64,000 bases of DNA from Rhodospirillaceae bacterium (GCA_002737725.1 NSIP01000002.1:62001-126000); one strand, 5' to 3'. Counted from the stretch's first letter, positions 1 to 10,869 are shown. Made by a program: numbers and translations. Notes: generated by a model not told the origin, from the sequence alone.

Positions 1-1
1 C

Positions 2-604
2 CTGTGCGGTGGCTTTAACACCAATATTATCCGCAATGCCCGTCTTCTCATCCGCGAACTGAAAGACAAGGGTAAGCAGGTGAAGGTGTTGTGCGTGGGC
101 CGCAAGGGCCGCGATAGCTTACGCCGCGATTACCGCGATTTGATTGTCGATAGTTTCACCGAGTTCGCCCGCAAGCGAGTGGCCTTTGTCGAAGCGGCCG
201 AAGTATCGGCCAAAGTGACCGAGATGTTTAACACAGGTCAGTTCGATGTGTGCACCATGGTGTATGCGCGCTTTAAGTCGGCACTGACGCAAGTTGTCAG
301 CCGCCAGCAAATCGTGCCGTTCCCGATGCCCGAATCGGCGGCAGCGCCGATGCCCTATGAATATGAACCGTCAGATACCGAAATTTTGGAAGAACTATTG
401 CCGCGTAACCTAGCGATCCAAATTTTCCGCTCGATGCTGGAAAACGCAGCCTCTGAACAAGGTGCGCGCATGACGGCCATGGATAACGCGACACGCAATG
501 CCGGCGAAATGATCAGCGGGCTGACACTGAAGTACAACCGGACGCGTCAGGCCATAATCACCAAAGAACTGATTGAAATTATCTCCGGGGCCGAGGCCGT
601 TTAG
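2..604 (+). CDS. atpG: ATP synthase F1 gamma subunit, C-terminal part (5' end outside window)
   Basis: The last 200 residues of the gamma subunit, the rotating central stalk that couples proton flow through Fo to catalysis in the alpha3-beta3 head on the cytoplasmic side of the inner membrane. The frame is open to the left edge and begins with the conserved LCGGFNTNI segment. An internal GTG at base 80 is therefore not the start. The C-terminal stretch from [10 protein letters not shown] to [10 protein letters not shown] is the conserved helix that sits inside the head. Whole alphaproteobacterial gamma subunits are near 290 residues, so roughly 90 residues lie outside. atpD follows 41 bases later in the same operon. 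Confidence 0.97.
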   Translation: MCGGFNTNIIRNARLLIRELKDKGKQVKVLCVGRKGRDSLRRDYRDLIVDSFTEFARKRVAFVEAAEVSAKVTEMFNTGQFDVCTMVYARFKSALTQVVSRQQIVPFPMPESAAAPMPYEYEPSDTEILEELLPRNLAIQIFRSMLENAASEQGARMTAMDNATRNAGEMISGLTLKYNRTRQAIITKELIEIISGAEAV

Positions 605-636
605 GCCTCCTCCGAACACGAATGCGAGCACGATAG

Positions 637-2070
<1,434 letters not shown>

Positions 2071-2110
2071 TTCATTCACGCAAGGCCCGCTTTAGACAAG
2101 GCACATACCG

Positions 2111-2521
2111 ATGGCCGATACCCTGCAATTCGAGCTGGTCTCGCCGGAACGCTTGCTCTTATCAGAACAAGTGGAAATGGTAGTTGTGCCGGGCACTGAT
2201 GGTTATTTCGGCGTGCTGCCAAAGCATGCGCCGGTCATGTCAACGCTGCGCCCGGGTGTGATCGATGTGTATCGCGGCGGGGCCATTGCCCAGCAATACT
2301 TCGTCGCGGCTGGTTTCGCCGAGGTCAATGTGTCGGGAATCACCGTCCTGGTGGATGAGGCTGTTCCTGTGGCCGAGATTACACGCGCCAAGGCCGATGA
2401 ACGTCGCGCGAGCGCTCAAAGCCTGGTTGAGAAAGCCACGTCTGAAGACGACAAACGTAAAGCCGCCGCCGCCATGCGCGTTGCTGATGAAATGGCGTCT
2501 GTCGCAGGTCGCGCAAACTAA
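2111..2521 (+). CDS. atpC: ATP synthase F1 epsilon subunit
   Basis: Epsilon subunit, 136 residues. It binds gamma and can brake ATP hydrolysis. The N-terminal beta-sandwich begins LQFELVSPERLLLSEQ and includes the conserved VVVPGTDGYFGVLPKHAP stretch. The C-terminal half is a helical hairpin rich in Ala, Lys and Glu. It is the last gene of the atp operon, 40 bases after atpD, and a GC-rich stem-loop follows directly after its stop. Confidence 0.97.
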   Translation: MADTLQFELVSPERLLLSEQVEMVVVPGTDGYFGVLPKHAPVMSTLRPGVIDVYRGGAIAQQYFVAAGFAEVNVSGITVLVDEAVPVAEITRAKADERRASAQSLVEKATSEDDKRKAAAAMRVADEMASVAGRAN

Positions 2522-2538
2522 AGCCGCAGTTGCGGCTG
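2522..2538 (+). terminator. stem-loop after the atp operon
   Basis: A perfect 7-bp inverted repeat (AGCCGCA, a short loop, TGCGGCT) begins one base after the atpC stop. There is no clear run of T after it, so it may be a 3' end-protecting hairpin or a weak terminator rather than a classical intrinsic one. Confidence 0.35.
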
Positions 2539-2588
2539 TAAGCTGTTGACCTATATTCTTCATCTGGGCCGATCAATAGCGTAGGGCT

Positions 2589-3410
2589 ATGCCGCATTCC
2601 CGCTCTTGGACATTGAACGATATTCCGTGGGCCCACTTTCAGCCCGTGCACGTCACGCTCGATGTCTTAAGGGTCATCAAAGCTGCCGCCGTGGTCGAAC
2701 GCAATGGTGCCGACTATGGTCGCTATTTGTGTAACGTCTTCGCTGATGATGCTGCATTCTGCGAGCTTGCCCGAGCATGGGCGCATGAAGAAGAGCGGCA
2801 TGGCTTGGCGTTGGGCCGCTGGGCAGAACTGGCAGATCCCCAGTTTAAATTTGACGCGGTATTTGAGAATTTCCGCACGCTTTACCGAATCCCTGTCGAT
2901 GCGACCGCCTCGGTGCGCGGTTCTCGGACCGGGGAGTTGTGCGCGCGCTGTGTTGTCGAAACTGGGACCAGTTCATTTTATTCAGCCTTGCGGGATGGCA
3001 CGGACGAGCCTGTGCTGAGGGCGATTTGTGCTAAAATCGCTGCTGATGAATTCAAGCACTATAAGCTCTTTCTCGCAGCGATGCAGCGGTACGCTGTCAC
3101 CGAGCCGCTCTCGTTGCACACCCGACTGAAAGTGGCTTTAGGCCGCATTCAAGAAGCTGATGACGACGAACTGGCTTCTGCCTATTTCGCAGGTAACACG
3201 TTGCCGGGACCTTATGACCGCAAGGCCAGCGCTGCAGCCTATAGCGAGCGTACCTTCGGCTTTTATCGTAAGCGCCACGCGACGCGGGCAGGGCACATGA
3301 TTGCGCAGGCGATTGGCCTGCGAGCCGACGGCATGTTCAGTCGTTTGATCCAAATAATGATGTGGGTGGTAATCGGCTTTGCCGGGCGGAAATTTCGATC
3401 AGTCACTTAA
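2589..3410 (+). CDS. ferritin-like di-iron protein of unknown function
   Basis: A 273-residue protein with a ferritin-like four-helix pattern carrying two carboxylate-bridged di-iron half-sites: a Glu in VVERNGADYGRY with HEEERHG (EExxH-type), then CVVETGTSSFY with ADEFKHYKLF (DExxH-type). The arrangement fits the ferritin-like/acyl-ACP-desaturase-like group, whose members oxidise substrates or bind iron. The substrate cannot be told from sequence. The last 30 residues are hydrophobic (MMWVVIGFAG) and may form a membrane anchor. It is transcribed in the same direction as atpC and overlaps the convergent rppH by 4 bases. Confidence 0.75.
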   Translation: MPHSRSWTLNDIPWAHFQPVHVTLDVLRVIKAAAVVERNGADYGRYLCNVFADDAAFCELARAWAHEEERHGLALGRWAELADPQFKFDAVFENFRTLYRIPVDATASVRGSRTGELCARCVVETGTSSFYSALRDGTDEPVLRAICAKIAADEFKHYKLFLAAMQRYAVTEPLSLHTRLKVALGRIQEADDDELASAYFAGNTLPGPYDRKASAAAYSERTFGFYRKRHATRAGHMIAQAIGLRADGMFSRLIQIMMWVVIGFAGRKFRSVT

Positions 3411-3901
3411 GTTTTGACGATCTGATCAACAGCGGATCGAAACGCAGCCACGACTTGGATGTAGATATCGCGCTTAAAGCCCACGATCACGTCGGGAAGG
3501 TCATGAAAGGGCAGCCACTTCCACGTCGAAAACTCGGGGTGCTCGGTGGCGATGTTGATGTCACAATCTTTGCCTAAAAACGTCATCAAGAACCATTTCT
3601 GCTCTTGGCCCCGATATTTTCCCTTCCACATTTTTTGGGAAAGCGCAGTGGGCAGATCGTAACGTAGCCACTCGGGCGTCTCGGCAATGATCTTGGCCTT
3701 GTCGGTACCAATCTCTTCCATCATTTCACGCAGCGCTGCTGTCTGTGGATCTTCGCCTTTGTCGATGCCGCCCTGTGGCATTTGCCACGCGGGTTCGGCG
3801 CTATCATGTCGTTGGCCCACAAAGACATGGCCGTCGGCATTGATTAACGCAATGCCGACGCCACGGCGGTAGGGGCGGGCGTCGTCGACCACAACAGTCA
3901 C
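3407..3901 (-). CDS. rppH: RNA pyrophosphohydrolase (Nudix)
   Basis: Nudix hydrolase of 164 residues, the RppH/NudH/IalA type that removes pyrophosphate from the 5' triphosphate end of mRNA and so starts RNase E-dependent decay. The N-terminal YRRGVGIALIN is typical of the family. The Nudix box starts GGIDKGED near residue 44 and ends REMMEEIG. QKWFLMTFLG and the Trp-rich segment STWKWLP also match RppH. The start is GTG. It is the last gene of the minus-strand block that begins with gpmI. Confidence 0.95.
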   Translation of the reverse strand: MTVVVDDARPYRRGVGIALINADGHVFVGQRHDSAEPAWQMPQGGIDKGEDPQTAALREMMEEIGTDKAKIIAETPEWLRYDLPTALSQKMWKGKYRGQEQKWFLMTFLGKDCDINIATEHPEFSTWKWLPFHDLPDVIVGFKRDIYIQVVAAFRSAVDQIVKT

Positions 3902-3906
3902 CGAAT

Positions 3907-4447
3907 TTATTGAACGAGAAGTTGCGAGACGGGAGCCAGAGCGATACCCCTTTTGGGCAGTTGATCAACCCACAAGACCAAACGTTCGAAGCTGACAGGC
4001 CGCGCCGTCATCACGGCGACCGAACTGCCTTGATATTTCCCCAAGCGTTCGGCGTAATCGAAGCGGGCGTCAACGGCAGCCCGGAAGGGCCGTTCATCAA
4101 TCACAACATCGGTTGTTGCGCTTGGCACTTCGGTGTCGCCGATGCGGATGCCGGGACGGCCCTGCACATAAAATAAGTTTTGCTGTTTGAGTTTGCTGAA
4201 CACCTCACCGAGATGGCACTGCGATTCACGATATTTGCTACCCATGTCGTCAAAGATTCCCACAGCACATGTTGCTTCCTTCAAGATCATCTCGAGCCGG
4301 TCTTGATTATCTTTGGGTTCAAGCGAGGTGAGCAGTCCTAAGGGGCCTGGGTCATCACCGCCGGAAGGCATCCATGGCTTTGGGTTCGCGGTTAAACATG
4401 CCGCGCACTTTGTCTAAGACGCCATTCAAGGTGTCATGCAAGGCCAT
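3907..4447 (-). pseudogene. divergent polysaccharide deacetylase (YibQ/DUF610 type), N-terminal half deleted
   Basis: Two overlapping reading frames stand where gpmI-envC-ctpA blocks usually carry a divergent polysaccharide deacetylase. The upstream piece (4355-4447) starts MALHDTLNGVLDKVRGMFN and stops after 30 residues. The downstream piece (3907-4371, 154 residues) begins at the conserved DPGPLGLLTSLEP motif and keeps the second half of the fold, including GIFDDMGSKY and TARPVSFERL. The first part of the catalytic domain, normally including the IVIDDLG-type segment, is absent. The two pieces are in different frames. An internal deletion is the simplest reading. The short ORF could still be translated, but it lacks half of the fold. 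Confidence 0.7.
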
Positions 4448-4537
4448 CGCTGAATTATCCGCCGCTCGTTAAGCCGATTTTACCCCGATTGTGTTCTAGC
4501 GGAGCAATCTTAACAGCGCCCTAACACAGCGCAGAGG

Positions 4538-5905
4538 TTAGTTGTTCTGACTTGCTTGTTGATAGACCGAGATTCCTCGCAGCAGGTCAAGGGCGCGCGC
4601 CAACTGGTAATCGTCCGTATCTTGGGTGGTCCTAGCATCGCCCGCCGGGGCGGCGGGGGTTCCGGCAGGCGGGGTTGACGCTGCTGCCGGTACCGCCGGC
4701 GCAGAGTTGGCTGGCGCCCCGGGCGCAGTGGTCGTGTCGTTGCGCAAAGCGCCCGGCAAATCAGCTTCAGCCCGGCGGAATCCTGGCGCGTTGGGGCGCT
4801 GCACAGTGGCTTGTTTGACTTCGATATCAGGCTCGATGCCGGTGGCTTGGATGGAACGTCCGCTGGGTGTGTAGTAGCGTGCCGTCGTCAGGCGCATCGC
4901 GCTTTCACCCCGGCCCAGGGGAACAATAGTTTGCACCGAGCCCTTCCCAAATGACTTTGTCCCCAACACAACTGCCCGGCCATGATCTTGTAATGCACCC
5001 GCAACAATTTCCGACGCCGACGCCGAACCATCGTTGATCAAGACCACCATGGGTTTGCCCTGGGCGAGATCGCCTGGCTTGGCGTTATAGCGCTGCGTAT
5101 CTTCAAGCCGACGTGTGCGTGTGGAGACCACCTCGCCGCGTTCGAGAAAATCGTCTGAGACCATGACGGCTTGATCGAGCAGCCCGCCAGGATTGTTGCG
5201 CAGATCAAGCACAAAGCCGCGGAGTTTATTACCAAGCTTCGCATTGATCCCTTTGATGGCGCTCTCAAGACCTATTTGTGTTTGCTCGTTGAAGGATGTC
5301 ACGCGCAAATATCCGATATCGCCCTCGACTCGCGAACGTACAGATTGCACCTTCACAACGGCCCGTTTCATTTTCAGATCAAAAGGGTCAAGGCCTTGGC
5401 GGCGGATGGTGATGGTAATTTCAGTATCTGGCGCACCACGCATTTTTTCGACGGCTTCGTTGAGCGTAAGCCCGATTGCGGGCTTGCCATCGATGCCGAT
5501 AATGTAGTCGCCAGGCTGCACGCCCGCTTTGGCAGCCGGTGTTTCGTCGATGGGCGAGACGACCCGAACAAGGCCATTCTCCATGTTGACCTCGATGCCT
5601 AAGCCACCAAACTCGCCTTTGGTCTGCTCTTGCATGTCCTGGAAACCTTTGGCGGGCATGTAGCCCGAGTGCGGGTCAAGCGCAGTCAACATCCCGTTGA
5701 TGGCATTTTCCAAAAGCTGCTGGTCGGTGACTTCTTCGACGTAGTCACGCCGCACGCGTTCGAACACATCACCGAAGAGCTCGAGATACTTATAAGTATC
5801 CGTTGAGAACTTTGTCTCGGCGGCTTGTGCAGGCAGAGCGAGCGCAACAGCCGATGTCGAGAGAAAAAACGCGGTCGAGAATTTTGTTTTAAAGGTCAAT
5901 GTCAT
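4538..5905 (-). CDS. ctpA: carboxy-terminal processing protease (S41)
   Basis: Periplasmic serine protease of about 455 residues that trims or degrades exported proteins. A signal peptide (MTLTFKTKFSTAFFLSTSA, cleavage near AQAAE) is followed by a PDZ domain (GLGIEVNMENGLVRVVSP onward). The S41 core has NDGSASASEIVAGALQDHGR with the catalytic Ser, then GTKSFGKGSVQTI with the catalytic Lys. The C-terminal tail is rich in Ala and Pro. The frame is open for 12 more codons upstream. The ATG at 5905 is preferred because it makes a 4-base ATGA overlap with the envC stop and starts exactly at a good signal peptide. Confidence 0.95.
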   Translation of the reverse strand: MTLTFKTKFSTAFFLSTSAVALALPAQAAETKFSTDTYKYLELFGDVFERVRRDYVEEVTDQQLLENAINGMLTALDPHSGYMPAKGFQDMQEQTKGEFGGLGIEVNMENGLVRVVSPIDETPAAKAGVQPGDYIIGIDGKPAIGLTLNEAVEKMRGAPDTEITITIRRQGLDPFDLKMKRAVVKVQSVRSRVEGDIGYLRVTSFNEQTQIGLESAIKGINAKLGNKLRGFVLDLRNNPGGLLDQAVMVSDDFLERGEVVSTRTRRLEDTQRYNAKPGDLAQGKPMVVLINDGSASASEIVAGALQDHGRAVVLGTKSFGKGSVQTIVPLGRGESAMRLTTARYYTPSGRSIQATGIEPDIEVKQATVQRPNAPGFRRAEADLPGALRNDTTTAPGAPANSAPAVPAAASTPPAGTPAAPAGDARTTQDTDDYQLARALDLLRGISVYQQASQNN

Positions 5906-7287
5906 CTGTTGCTCTTGCCGACTGCGCGGCTTGTTAACCATGGAAGGGGATTCGCGGGCTGTCCGTTTTGGCGTAGTTCAACGTAGAGTTCGGCAGTACT
6001 TTCGTTGGTCATAACGCCGATCGGCTCACCTGCAAATAAGCGCTGTTCAAGAACGCAGTCGATCCGGCCTAAACCCGCAAGAAGGGTATGATATCCCTCG
6101 CTATGTTCGATGATCAAGAGAAGGCCGTAGCCGCGGAACGGACCGGCGAAAGCCACCACGCCATCAAACGGTGCGATCACTTGGCCACCGGCCCGCGCCG
6201 AGATCACGATACCCTTGTTCAGGGCGCCGGTATCATCGCCACCTTCCCCATAACGTCTTTTTAATGTGCCTATGGCCGGGAACGGCATCGTTCCGCGCGC
6301 GCCGCTAAAGGGCCGCAGATCAGACGGCTTGGGCGTGCTAGCCGCGGAAGCGGGTGGAAGTGCTGCCATCTTGGTTTCGCCCGCTGGGGATTTCGGCTCT
6401 GGGGATTTGGCAGCTGATCCATCCATGCCCATGGGCGGTTTCAACACAATCCGCCCTGCCGCAGGTGGGCCGCTGGGCGACGGGGCCGCTGCAATTCTTG
6501 CCGCTTCAGCTTGCCGCACAGCTTCTTGGCGTTTGGCTTCGCTCGCACGCTGCGCGATCAGCTTGGCCACGAGCTCTTTCAGATCGCCCGCCTCGTTGGC
6601 CAGGCGCTGCACTTTAGCCGTGGCTTCGGCCGTGGCTGTCGTGAGTTCCAACTGCAACTTCGCTTTTTCTTGCTCCTTGGCCTCAAGGGCGCGCTGCTTG
6701 TCGATCAACCCTGCTGCGGCTAAGGCGATTTTCTGTTGCTGCTCTTGCATCTGTGTGCGCACGCCGTAAAGCTGCCCCAGTTCGGTTTCGAGAGTTTTGG
6801 CCGAGGCTTGAACTTCGGGAATGGCTGCTCGCAGTAAAATGGCGGTTCGCACAGCATCATCGGGCTTCAGCGGTGAGAGTGTCACAGCATCGGCAGGTCG
6901 TAACGCCATGCGTTGAATCGCCATGGCCACGCGCTGCATTTGTTCGTCGCGAAGGCTCAAAGTTGATTTGAGTTTCGCTTCTTCTTTCTCAAGATCGCCG
7001 AGGCGATTTTCCAATACATTGAGCGAGTATTCTTGCTCCTGCACCTCTTGGGCCAAGCTGACCAAGTTGCCACGCAAGGTGCTGAGCTCGTGTACTACGG
7101 TGTCTTGGCGTTGTTGAAGGCGTGCCTTCTCTGTTTTGCCTACTTTTAATTCTTGTTCGAGGGCGCGCAAGCGCTCTTCTTCTGGCGTGAGGTTTTGTGC
7201 AATCAGCGCGGAAGACAGAACGCTTGATGTGAACAGGCACGCAATAAAAAGCGCCGAGTGCAAATGGGTTTTATTAAACCGCGTCAC
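5902..7287 (-). CDS. envC: EnvC-like murein hydrolase activator
   Basis: Exported protein of 461 residues: a signal peptide (cleavage near ALIAQ), a long coiled coil (about residues 33-260, rich in Gln, Glu and Lys), a Pro/Ala linker, and a C-terminal LytM/M23 domain (about 335-455). The M23 metal ligands are missing. The usual HxxxD entry is replaced by NKGIVISARAG, and the late HxH is also not seen. This is typical of EnvC-type proteins, which activate cell-wall amidases at the septum rather than cut peptidoglycan. The gene overlaps the gpmI end by 14 bases and is coupled to ctpA by ATGA. Confidence 0.88.
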   Translation of the reverse strand: MTRFNKTHLHSALFIACLFTSSVLSSALIAQNLTPEEERLRALEQELKVGKTEKARLQQRQDTVVHELSTLRGNLVSLAQEVQEQEYSLNVLENRLGDLEKEEAKLKSTLSLRDEQMQRVAMAIQRMALRPADAVTLSPLKPDDAVRTAILLRAAIPEVQASAKTLETELGQLYGVRTQMQEQQQKIALAAAGLIDKQRALEAKEQEKAKLQLELTTATAEATAKVQRLANEAGDLKELVAKLIAQRASEAKRQEAVRQAEAARIAAAPSPSGPPAAGRIVLKPPMGMDGSAAKSPEPKSPAGETKMAALPPASAASTPKPSDLRPFSGARGTMPFPAIGTLKRRYGEGGDDTGALNKGIVISARAGGQVIAPFDGVVAFAGPFRGYGLLLIIEHSEGYHTLLAGLGRIDCVLEQRLFAGEPIGVMTNESTAELYVELRQNGQPANPLPWLTSRAVGKSNR

Positions 7288-8848
7288 GGTTTTGTTTTTT
7301 ATCTGCGGCGACGGCCCTAATCAAAGAGTGCCCCGTCATCTCGCTGGGTTGCGGCAGACCGAGCAAATCTAAAACAGTCGGTGCGATGTCAGCCAATCGA
7401 CCATCCTTAAGTGATGTCAGTTCCATGGGCGGATTGACCAACACGACAGGAACTTTTCCGACCGTGTGTTGGGTATGGGGCTCGCCGGTGTCGGGATCGC
7501 GCATTTGTTCTAGGTTGCCGTGATCGGCTGTGATCAGAAGCGTGCACCCGGCAGCCTTGACGGCGATCTCTAATGTTCCAAGACATGTATCGATAGTTTC
7601 TGCGGCTTTGATGGCGGCAGGTAAAATGCCCGTATGACCCACCATATCGCCGTTGGCATAGTTGACGATGATCATGTCGAACTTCTTTTGCGCGATGCTC
7701 GAAACAATGTGCGATGTCACCTCAAGAGCTGACATCTCGGGCTTAAGATCGTAGGTCGCAACCTTGGGACTCGGAACAAGAATTCGCGTTTCGCCGGGAA
7801 ACTCTGCTTCCCGCCCCCCATTTAAGAAGAACGTGACGTGCGCATATTTTTCAGTCTCAGAAATATGCAACTGCGTCAGCCCATGCTTGCTTAAGATTTC
7901 GCCTAGAACGTTGGTAGGCGGGGCGCTGGTGTAGAGCGCCGTCATGAACCGATTGAGTGCGCAGGAATATTCCGTCAGGCCGGTGGCAGCGGAAAATTTG
8001 ATTGTGCGGGGACGCACCAGCCCGTCAAAGTTTGGATCCAAAAGCGCAGTTAAAATTTGTCGCACGCGGTCGGCACGGAAGTTGCCCACTAGCAGGCCAT
8101 CGCCATTCTTCATGCCTGTATATCCAGGCATCACGACCGGGATCATGAACTCGTCAGTGATCTTGTTGTCGTAAGAGGCACGAATCGCACTCAGTGGATC
8201 GCTGGCATGGGGCGCGTTGGCCTCAGCGACGGCAAGATAACCTTTCTCAATGCGCTCCCAGCGCTTGTCGCGATCCATGCCGTAATAGCGTCCGCCGACG
8301 GTCGCAATATGCGTTAGCGTCTGCGGCTTCAGATCGGACATGAATTTTTCCATGAATCCGAACGCGGACTGCGGGGCTGAGTCCCGCCCATCGAGAAACG
8401 CATGAATGAGCACCGGTACACCGGCCTCACTGACGATCTTGGCTAGGGCGACGATATGATCTTGATGCGAGTGTACGCCGCCGGTGGAAATCAATCCCAT
8501 CACATGGCACACACCACCGCTGCGTTTCAGCGCGGCGATGAATGTTGTCAGGGCTGTGTTGGTGGCAAGGCTGCCATCGGCTACCGCGGCATCAATACGC
8601 GGCAGCTCTTGCATCATGACCCGGCCAGCGCCGATATTCATGTGGCCGACTTCCGAGTTGCCCATCTGTCCGACGGGCAGGCCCACATCGAGTCCGCTGG
8701 TTTCCACCAGGGCGTGGGGGGAGGTTGCCAATAGCCGGTCCCACGTGGGCGTGTGTGCCAAGGCGATGGCGTTATTGTCGCGTTCTACACGGTGGCCCCA
8801 GCCATCAAGGATGCACAGAATCACTGGTGTGGGCCGGGGCGCGTTCAT
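7274..8848 (-). CDS. gpmI: 2,3-bisphosphoglycerate-independent phosphoglycerate mutase
   Basis: Glycolytic/gluconeogenic enzyme interconverting 3- and 2-phosphoglycerate using two Mn ions; 524 residues, the usual length. The N-terminus has VILCILDGWGHR with the first metal-binding Asp. The catalytic Ser is in MGNSEVGHMNIGAGR. Phosphate-binding segments such as GGVHSHQDH and the late metal sites TADHGNLEQM and HTQHTVGKVPVV are all present. It is the first gene of a minus-strand operon with envC, ctpA, the deacetylase remnant and rppH. The 5' side faces the divergent ffs-dnaX block. Confidence 0.97.
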   Translation of the reverse strand: MNAPRPTPVILCILDGWGHRVERDNNAIALAHTPTWDRLLATSPHALVETSGLDVGLPVGQMGNSEVGHMNIGAGRVMMQELPRIDAAVADGSLATNTALTTFIAALKRSGGVCHVMGLISTGGVHSHQDHIVALAKIVSEAGVPVLIHAFLDGRDSAPQSAFGFMEKFMSDLKPQTLTHIATVGGRYYGMDRDKRWERIEKGYLAVAEANAPHASDPLSAIRASYDNKITDEFMIPVVMPGYTGMKNGDGLLVGNFRADRVRQILTALLDPNFDGLVRPRTIKFSAATGLTEYSCALNRFMTALYTSAPPTNVLGEILSKHGLTQLHISETEKYAHVTFFLNGGREAEFPGETRILVPSPKVATYDLKPEMSALEVTSHIVSSIAQKKFDMIIVNYANGDMVGHTGILPAAIKAAETIDTCLGTLEIAVKAAGCTLLITADHGNLEQMRDPDTGEPHTQHTVGKVPVVLVNPPMELTSLKDGRLADIAPTVLDLLGLPQPSEMTGHSLIRAVAADKKQNRDAV

Positions 8849-9030
8849 CGTTGGGTCACTCTCGGGGTCGTCTGGGGTGCAGGCGATCAGGACTAGGTTC
8901 TTGTGATCTTAACGCAAGCGCAAAGCAATATCAAAAAAGCTATATATATCAGTTTGTTGTCGGCATTTCTCGGGTCAGGAAAAGCCGCCAGCGGCCTTGC
9001 GTTGTAGGGACTGATAGTCGATATATGACC

Positions 9031-9130
9031 CTGAGAGGCTGGCGGTGGACAGATGTCTCGCCAACCCGGTCAGGTCCGGAAGGAAGCAGCCGTAACGAAT
9101 CACGTCTGGGTCGCTGTCCAGTCTCTCGCC
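9031..9130 (+). ncRNA. ffs: 4.5S RNA of the signal recognition particle
   Basis: The nearly invariant SRP domain IV segment GGTCAGGTCCGGAAGGAAGC lies at 9068-9087, followed by AGCCGTAACGA. The ends pair: GAGAGGCTGG at 9033-9042 against CCAGTCTCTC at 9118-9127, closing a long hairpin of about 95-100 nt, the normal size of bacterial small SRP RNA. It binds Ffh and targets membrane proteins to SecYEG. The position just upstream of dnaX-ybaB-recR is a common alphaproteobacterial arrangement. The exact 5' and 3' ends are estimated from pairing. Confidence 0.95.
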
Positions 9131-9168
9131 TATATCAGTCATCACTCGCTAGGCCGCACCGCCCATCC

Positions 9169-10869
9169 ATGACCGACAGCGCATCCGATCCGGCGGCCGC
9201 GACCGGCACCAGTGCTGCCAACTACCGGGTGCTCGCGCGTAAGTACCGACCGGCACGCTTTACCGATCTCATCGGGCAAGAAGCGGTGGTGCGCACTCTC
9301 ACCAATGCTATTACCTCGGGGCGCATTGCCCAGGGCTACATGCTGACGGGCGTTCGTGGTGTGGGGAAAACAACCACTGCGCGCCTGATTGCACGCGCAC
9401 TGAATTGCATCGGTGTCGATGGCAAGGGCGGCCCAACCCCCGATCCATGTGGCGTTTGCGTGCACTGCACGGGCATCGCCGAAGACCGGCACGTTGATGT
9501 GCTGGAAATGGACGCCGCAAGCCGCACGGGCATTGATGATATTCGCGAACTGTTAGATGGCGTGCGCTACCGCCCCACCTCGGCCCGCTACAAAGTCTAC
9601 ATCGTCGACGAAGTTCACATGCTGTCGGAGAAGGCCTTCAACGCACTTCTCAAGACGTTGGAAGAGCCGCCCGCGCATGTGAAATTTATTTTTGCCACTA
9701 CTGAAATTCGCAAAGTGCCTGTGACGGTGCTGTCGCGTTGTCAGCGGTTTGATCTGCGCCGCATCGAGTCAGATGATTTGACGGCATTGTTCTCGGGCGT
9801 CGCCGACAAAGAACACGCCAAGATCGAACCCGCCGCGCTCGCTTTGATTGCGCGCGCTGCTGATGGCTCTGCACGGGATGGTTTATCGATTTTAGACCAA
9901 GCGATCTCACAGGCGGCAGGTGGTGGCGATCAAACCGTCACCGAGCAAGCTGTGCGCGATATGTTGGGCTTGGCCGACCGCGCCAAAGTGTTCGATTTGT
10001 TCGATGCGGTCATGCGAGGCGACGTGAAAGCGGCGCTGGCGATTGTGCAAGATCAGTATGCCTCTGGGGCAAATCCCGTGGTCGTGGTGCAAGATCTTCT
10101 CGAGTTAGTGCACTGGCTGACGCGCGTAAAAATTTCCACCGAAACAGCGCGCGATCCAGGGCTTGCTGAAACCGAACGCACACGCGGACTCGAGATGGCT
10201 AAGGGCTTGTCCGTGCCGGTGTTGTCGCGGGCCTGGCAGATGCTGCTGAAGGGCCTCAGCGAAGCACGCTCTGCACCGCTGCCACTACAAGCCGTCGAGA
10301 TGGTGTTGATCCGCCTGGCGTATGCTTCTGATTTGCCAACACCGGGTGATGCTTTGAAGACCCTGCAAAGCGGCGGGGCAATTCCTGCTGCTGCGCGGCC
10401 GTCAGCTCCCGTCCCATCGCCAGCTGCACCGCGGGCTGCACTGGGCATGAGCGGCGGAGTTGCCACTGCCGCTTCTCAACCCAGGCCGATGCCCGAGCCA
10501 TTGGCCGTGCTGCCTGCTGAGGCAGTGGCACTGAAGTCTTTTGCCGATGTCGTGGCGTTGTTTGAAAGCAAACGCGAGATTTTGTTGTCGGCGCAGCTGA
10601 CGCGCGGCGTGCGTTTGGTGCGCTTTGAAGAAGGGCGTATCGAGTTTAACCCAGAGAAGGGTGCGCCGAACGATCTCGCAGGCCTTGTCGGAAAACATCT
10701 GACCAAGTGGACCGGCCAACGCTGGATTGTCAGCGTCGTCAGCGCTGCCGGAGACAAAACTCTTTACGAACAGGAAGAAGACAAAGCCAAGGCTGATCCG
10801 CTGGTGAAATCATTGTTAGATGCGTTTCCCGGCGCCAAGATCGACCGCATCAGTCGCGTAGAAACTTAA
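9169..10869 (+). CDS. dnaX: DNA polymerase III tau/gamma subunit
   Basis: Clamp-loader ATPase subunit, 566 residues from the ATG at 9169. The open frame runs back through the ffs gene, so upstream starts are not credible. The AAA+ domain shows Walker A GVRGVGKTTTAR, a four-Cys zinc module between the Walker A helix and sensor (CIGVD, then CGVCVHC), Walker B YIVDEVHMLSEKAFNALLK and the arginine-finger region LSRCQRFDLRR. A Pro/Ala linker near residue 400 precedes a C-terminal tau domain that binds the polymerase alpha subunit. The order ffs-dnaX-ybaB-recR is conserved. Confidence 0.97.
   Translation: MTDSASDPAAATGTSAANYRVLARKYRPARFTDLIGQEAVVRTLTNAITSGRIAQGYMLTGVRGVGKTTTARLIARALNCIGVDGKGGPTPDPCGVCVHCTGIAEDRHVDVLEMDAASRTGIDDIRELLDGVRYRPTSARYKVYIVDEVHMLSEKAFNALLKTLEEPPAHVKFIFATTEIRKVPVTVLSRCQRFDLRRIESDDLTALFSGVADKEHAKIEPAALALIARAADGSARDGLSILDQAISQAAGGGDQTVTEQAVRDMLGLADRAKVFDLFDAVMRGDVKAALAIVQDQYASGANPVVVVQDLLELVHWLTRVKISTETARDPGLAETERTRGLEMAKGLSVPVLSRAWQMLLKGLSEARSAPLPLQAVEMVLIRLAYASDLPTPGDALKTLQSGGAIPAAARPSAPVPSPAAPRAALGMSGGVATAASQPRPMPEPLAVLPAEAVALKSFADVVALFESKREILLSAQLTRGVRLVRFEEGRIEFNPEKGAPNDLAGLVGKHLTKWTGQRWIVSVVSAAGDKTLYEQEEDKAKADPLVKSLLDAFPGAKIDRISRVET

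Noticed and set aside
8725-9168. N-terminal extension of dnaX to give 714 residues
   Set aside because: It would run through the ffs gene and the divergent gpmI start; the family N-terminus begins just after 9169.
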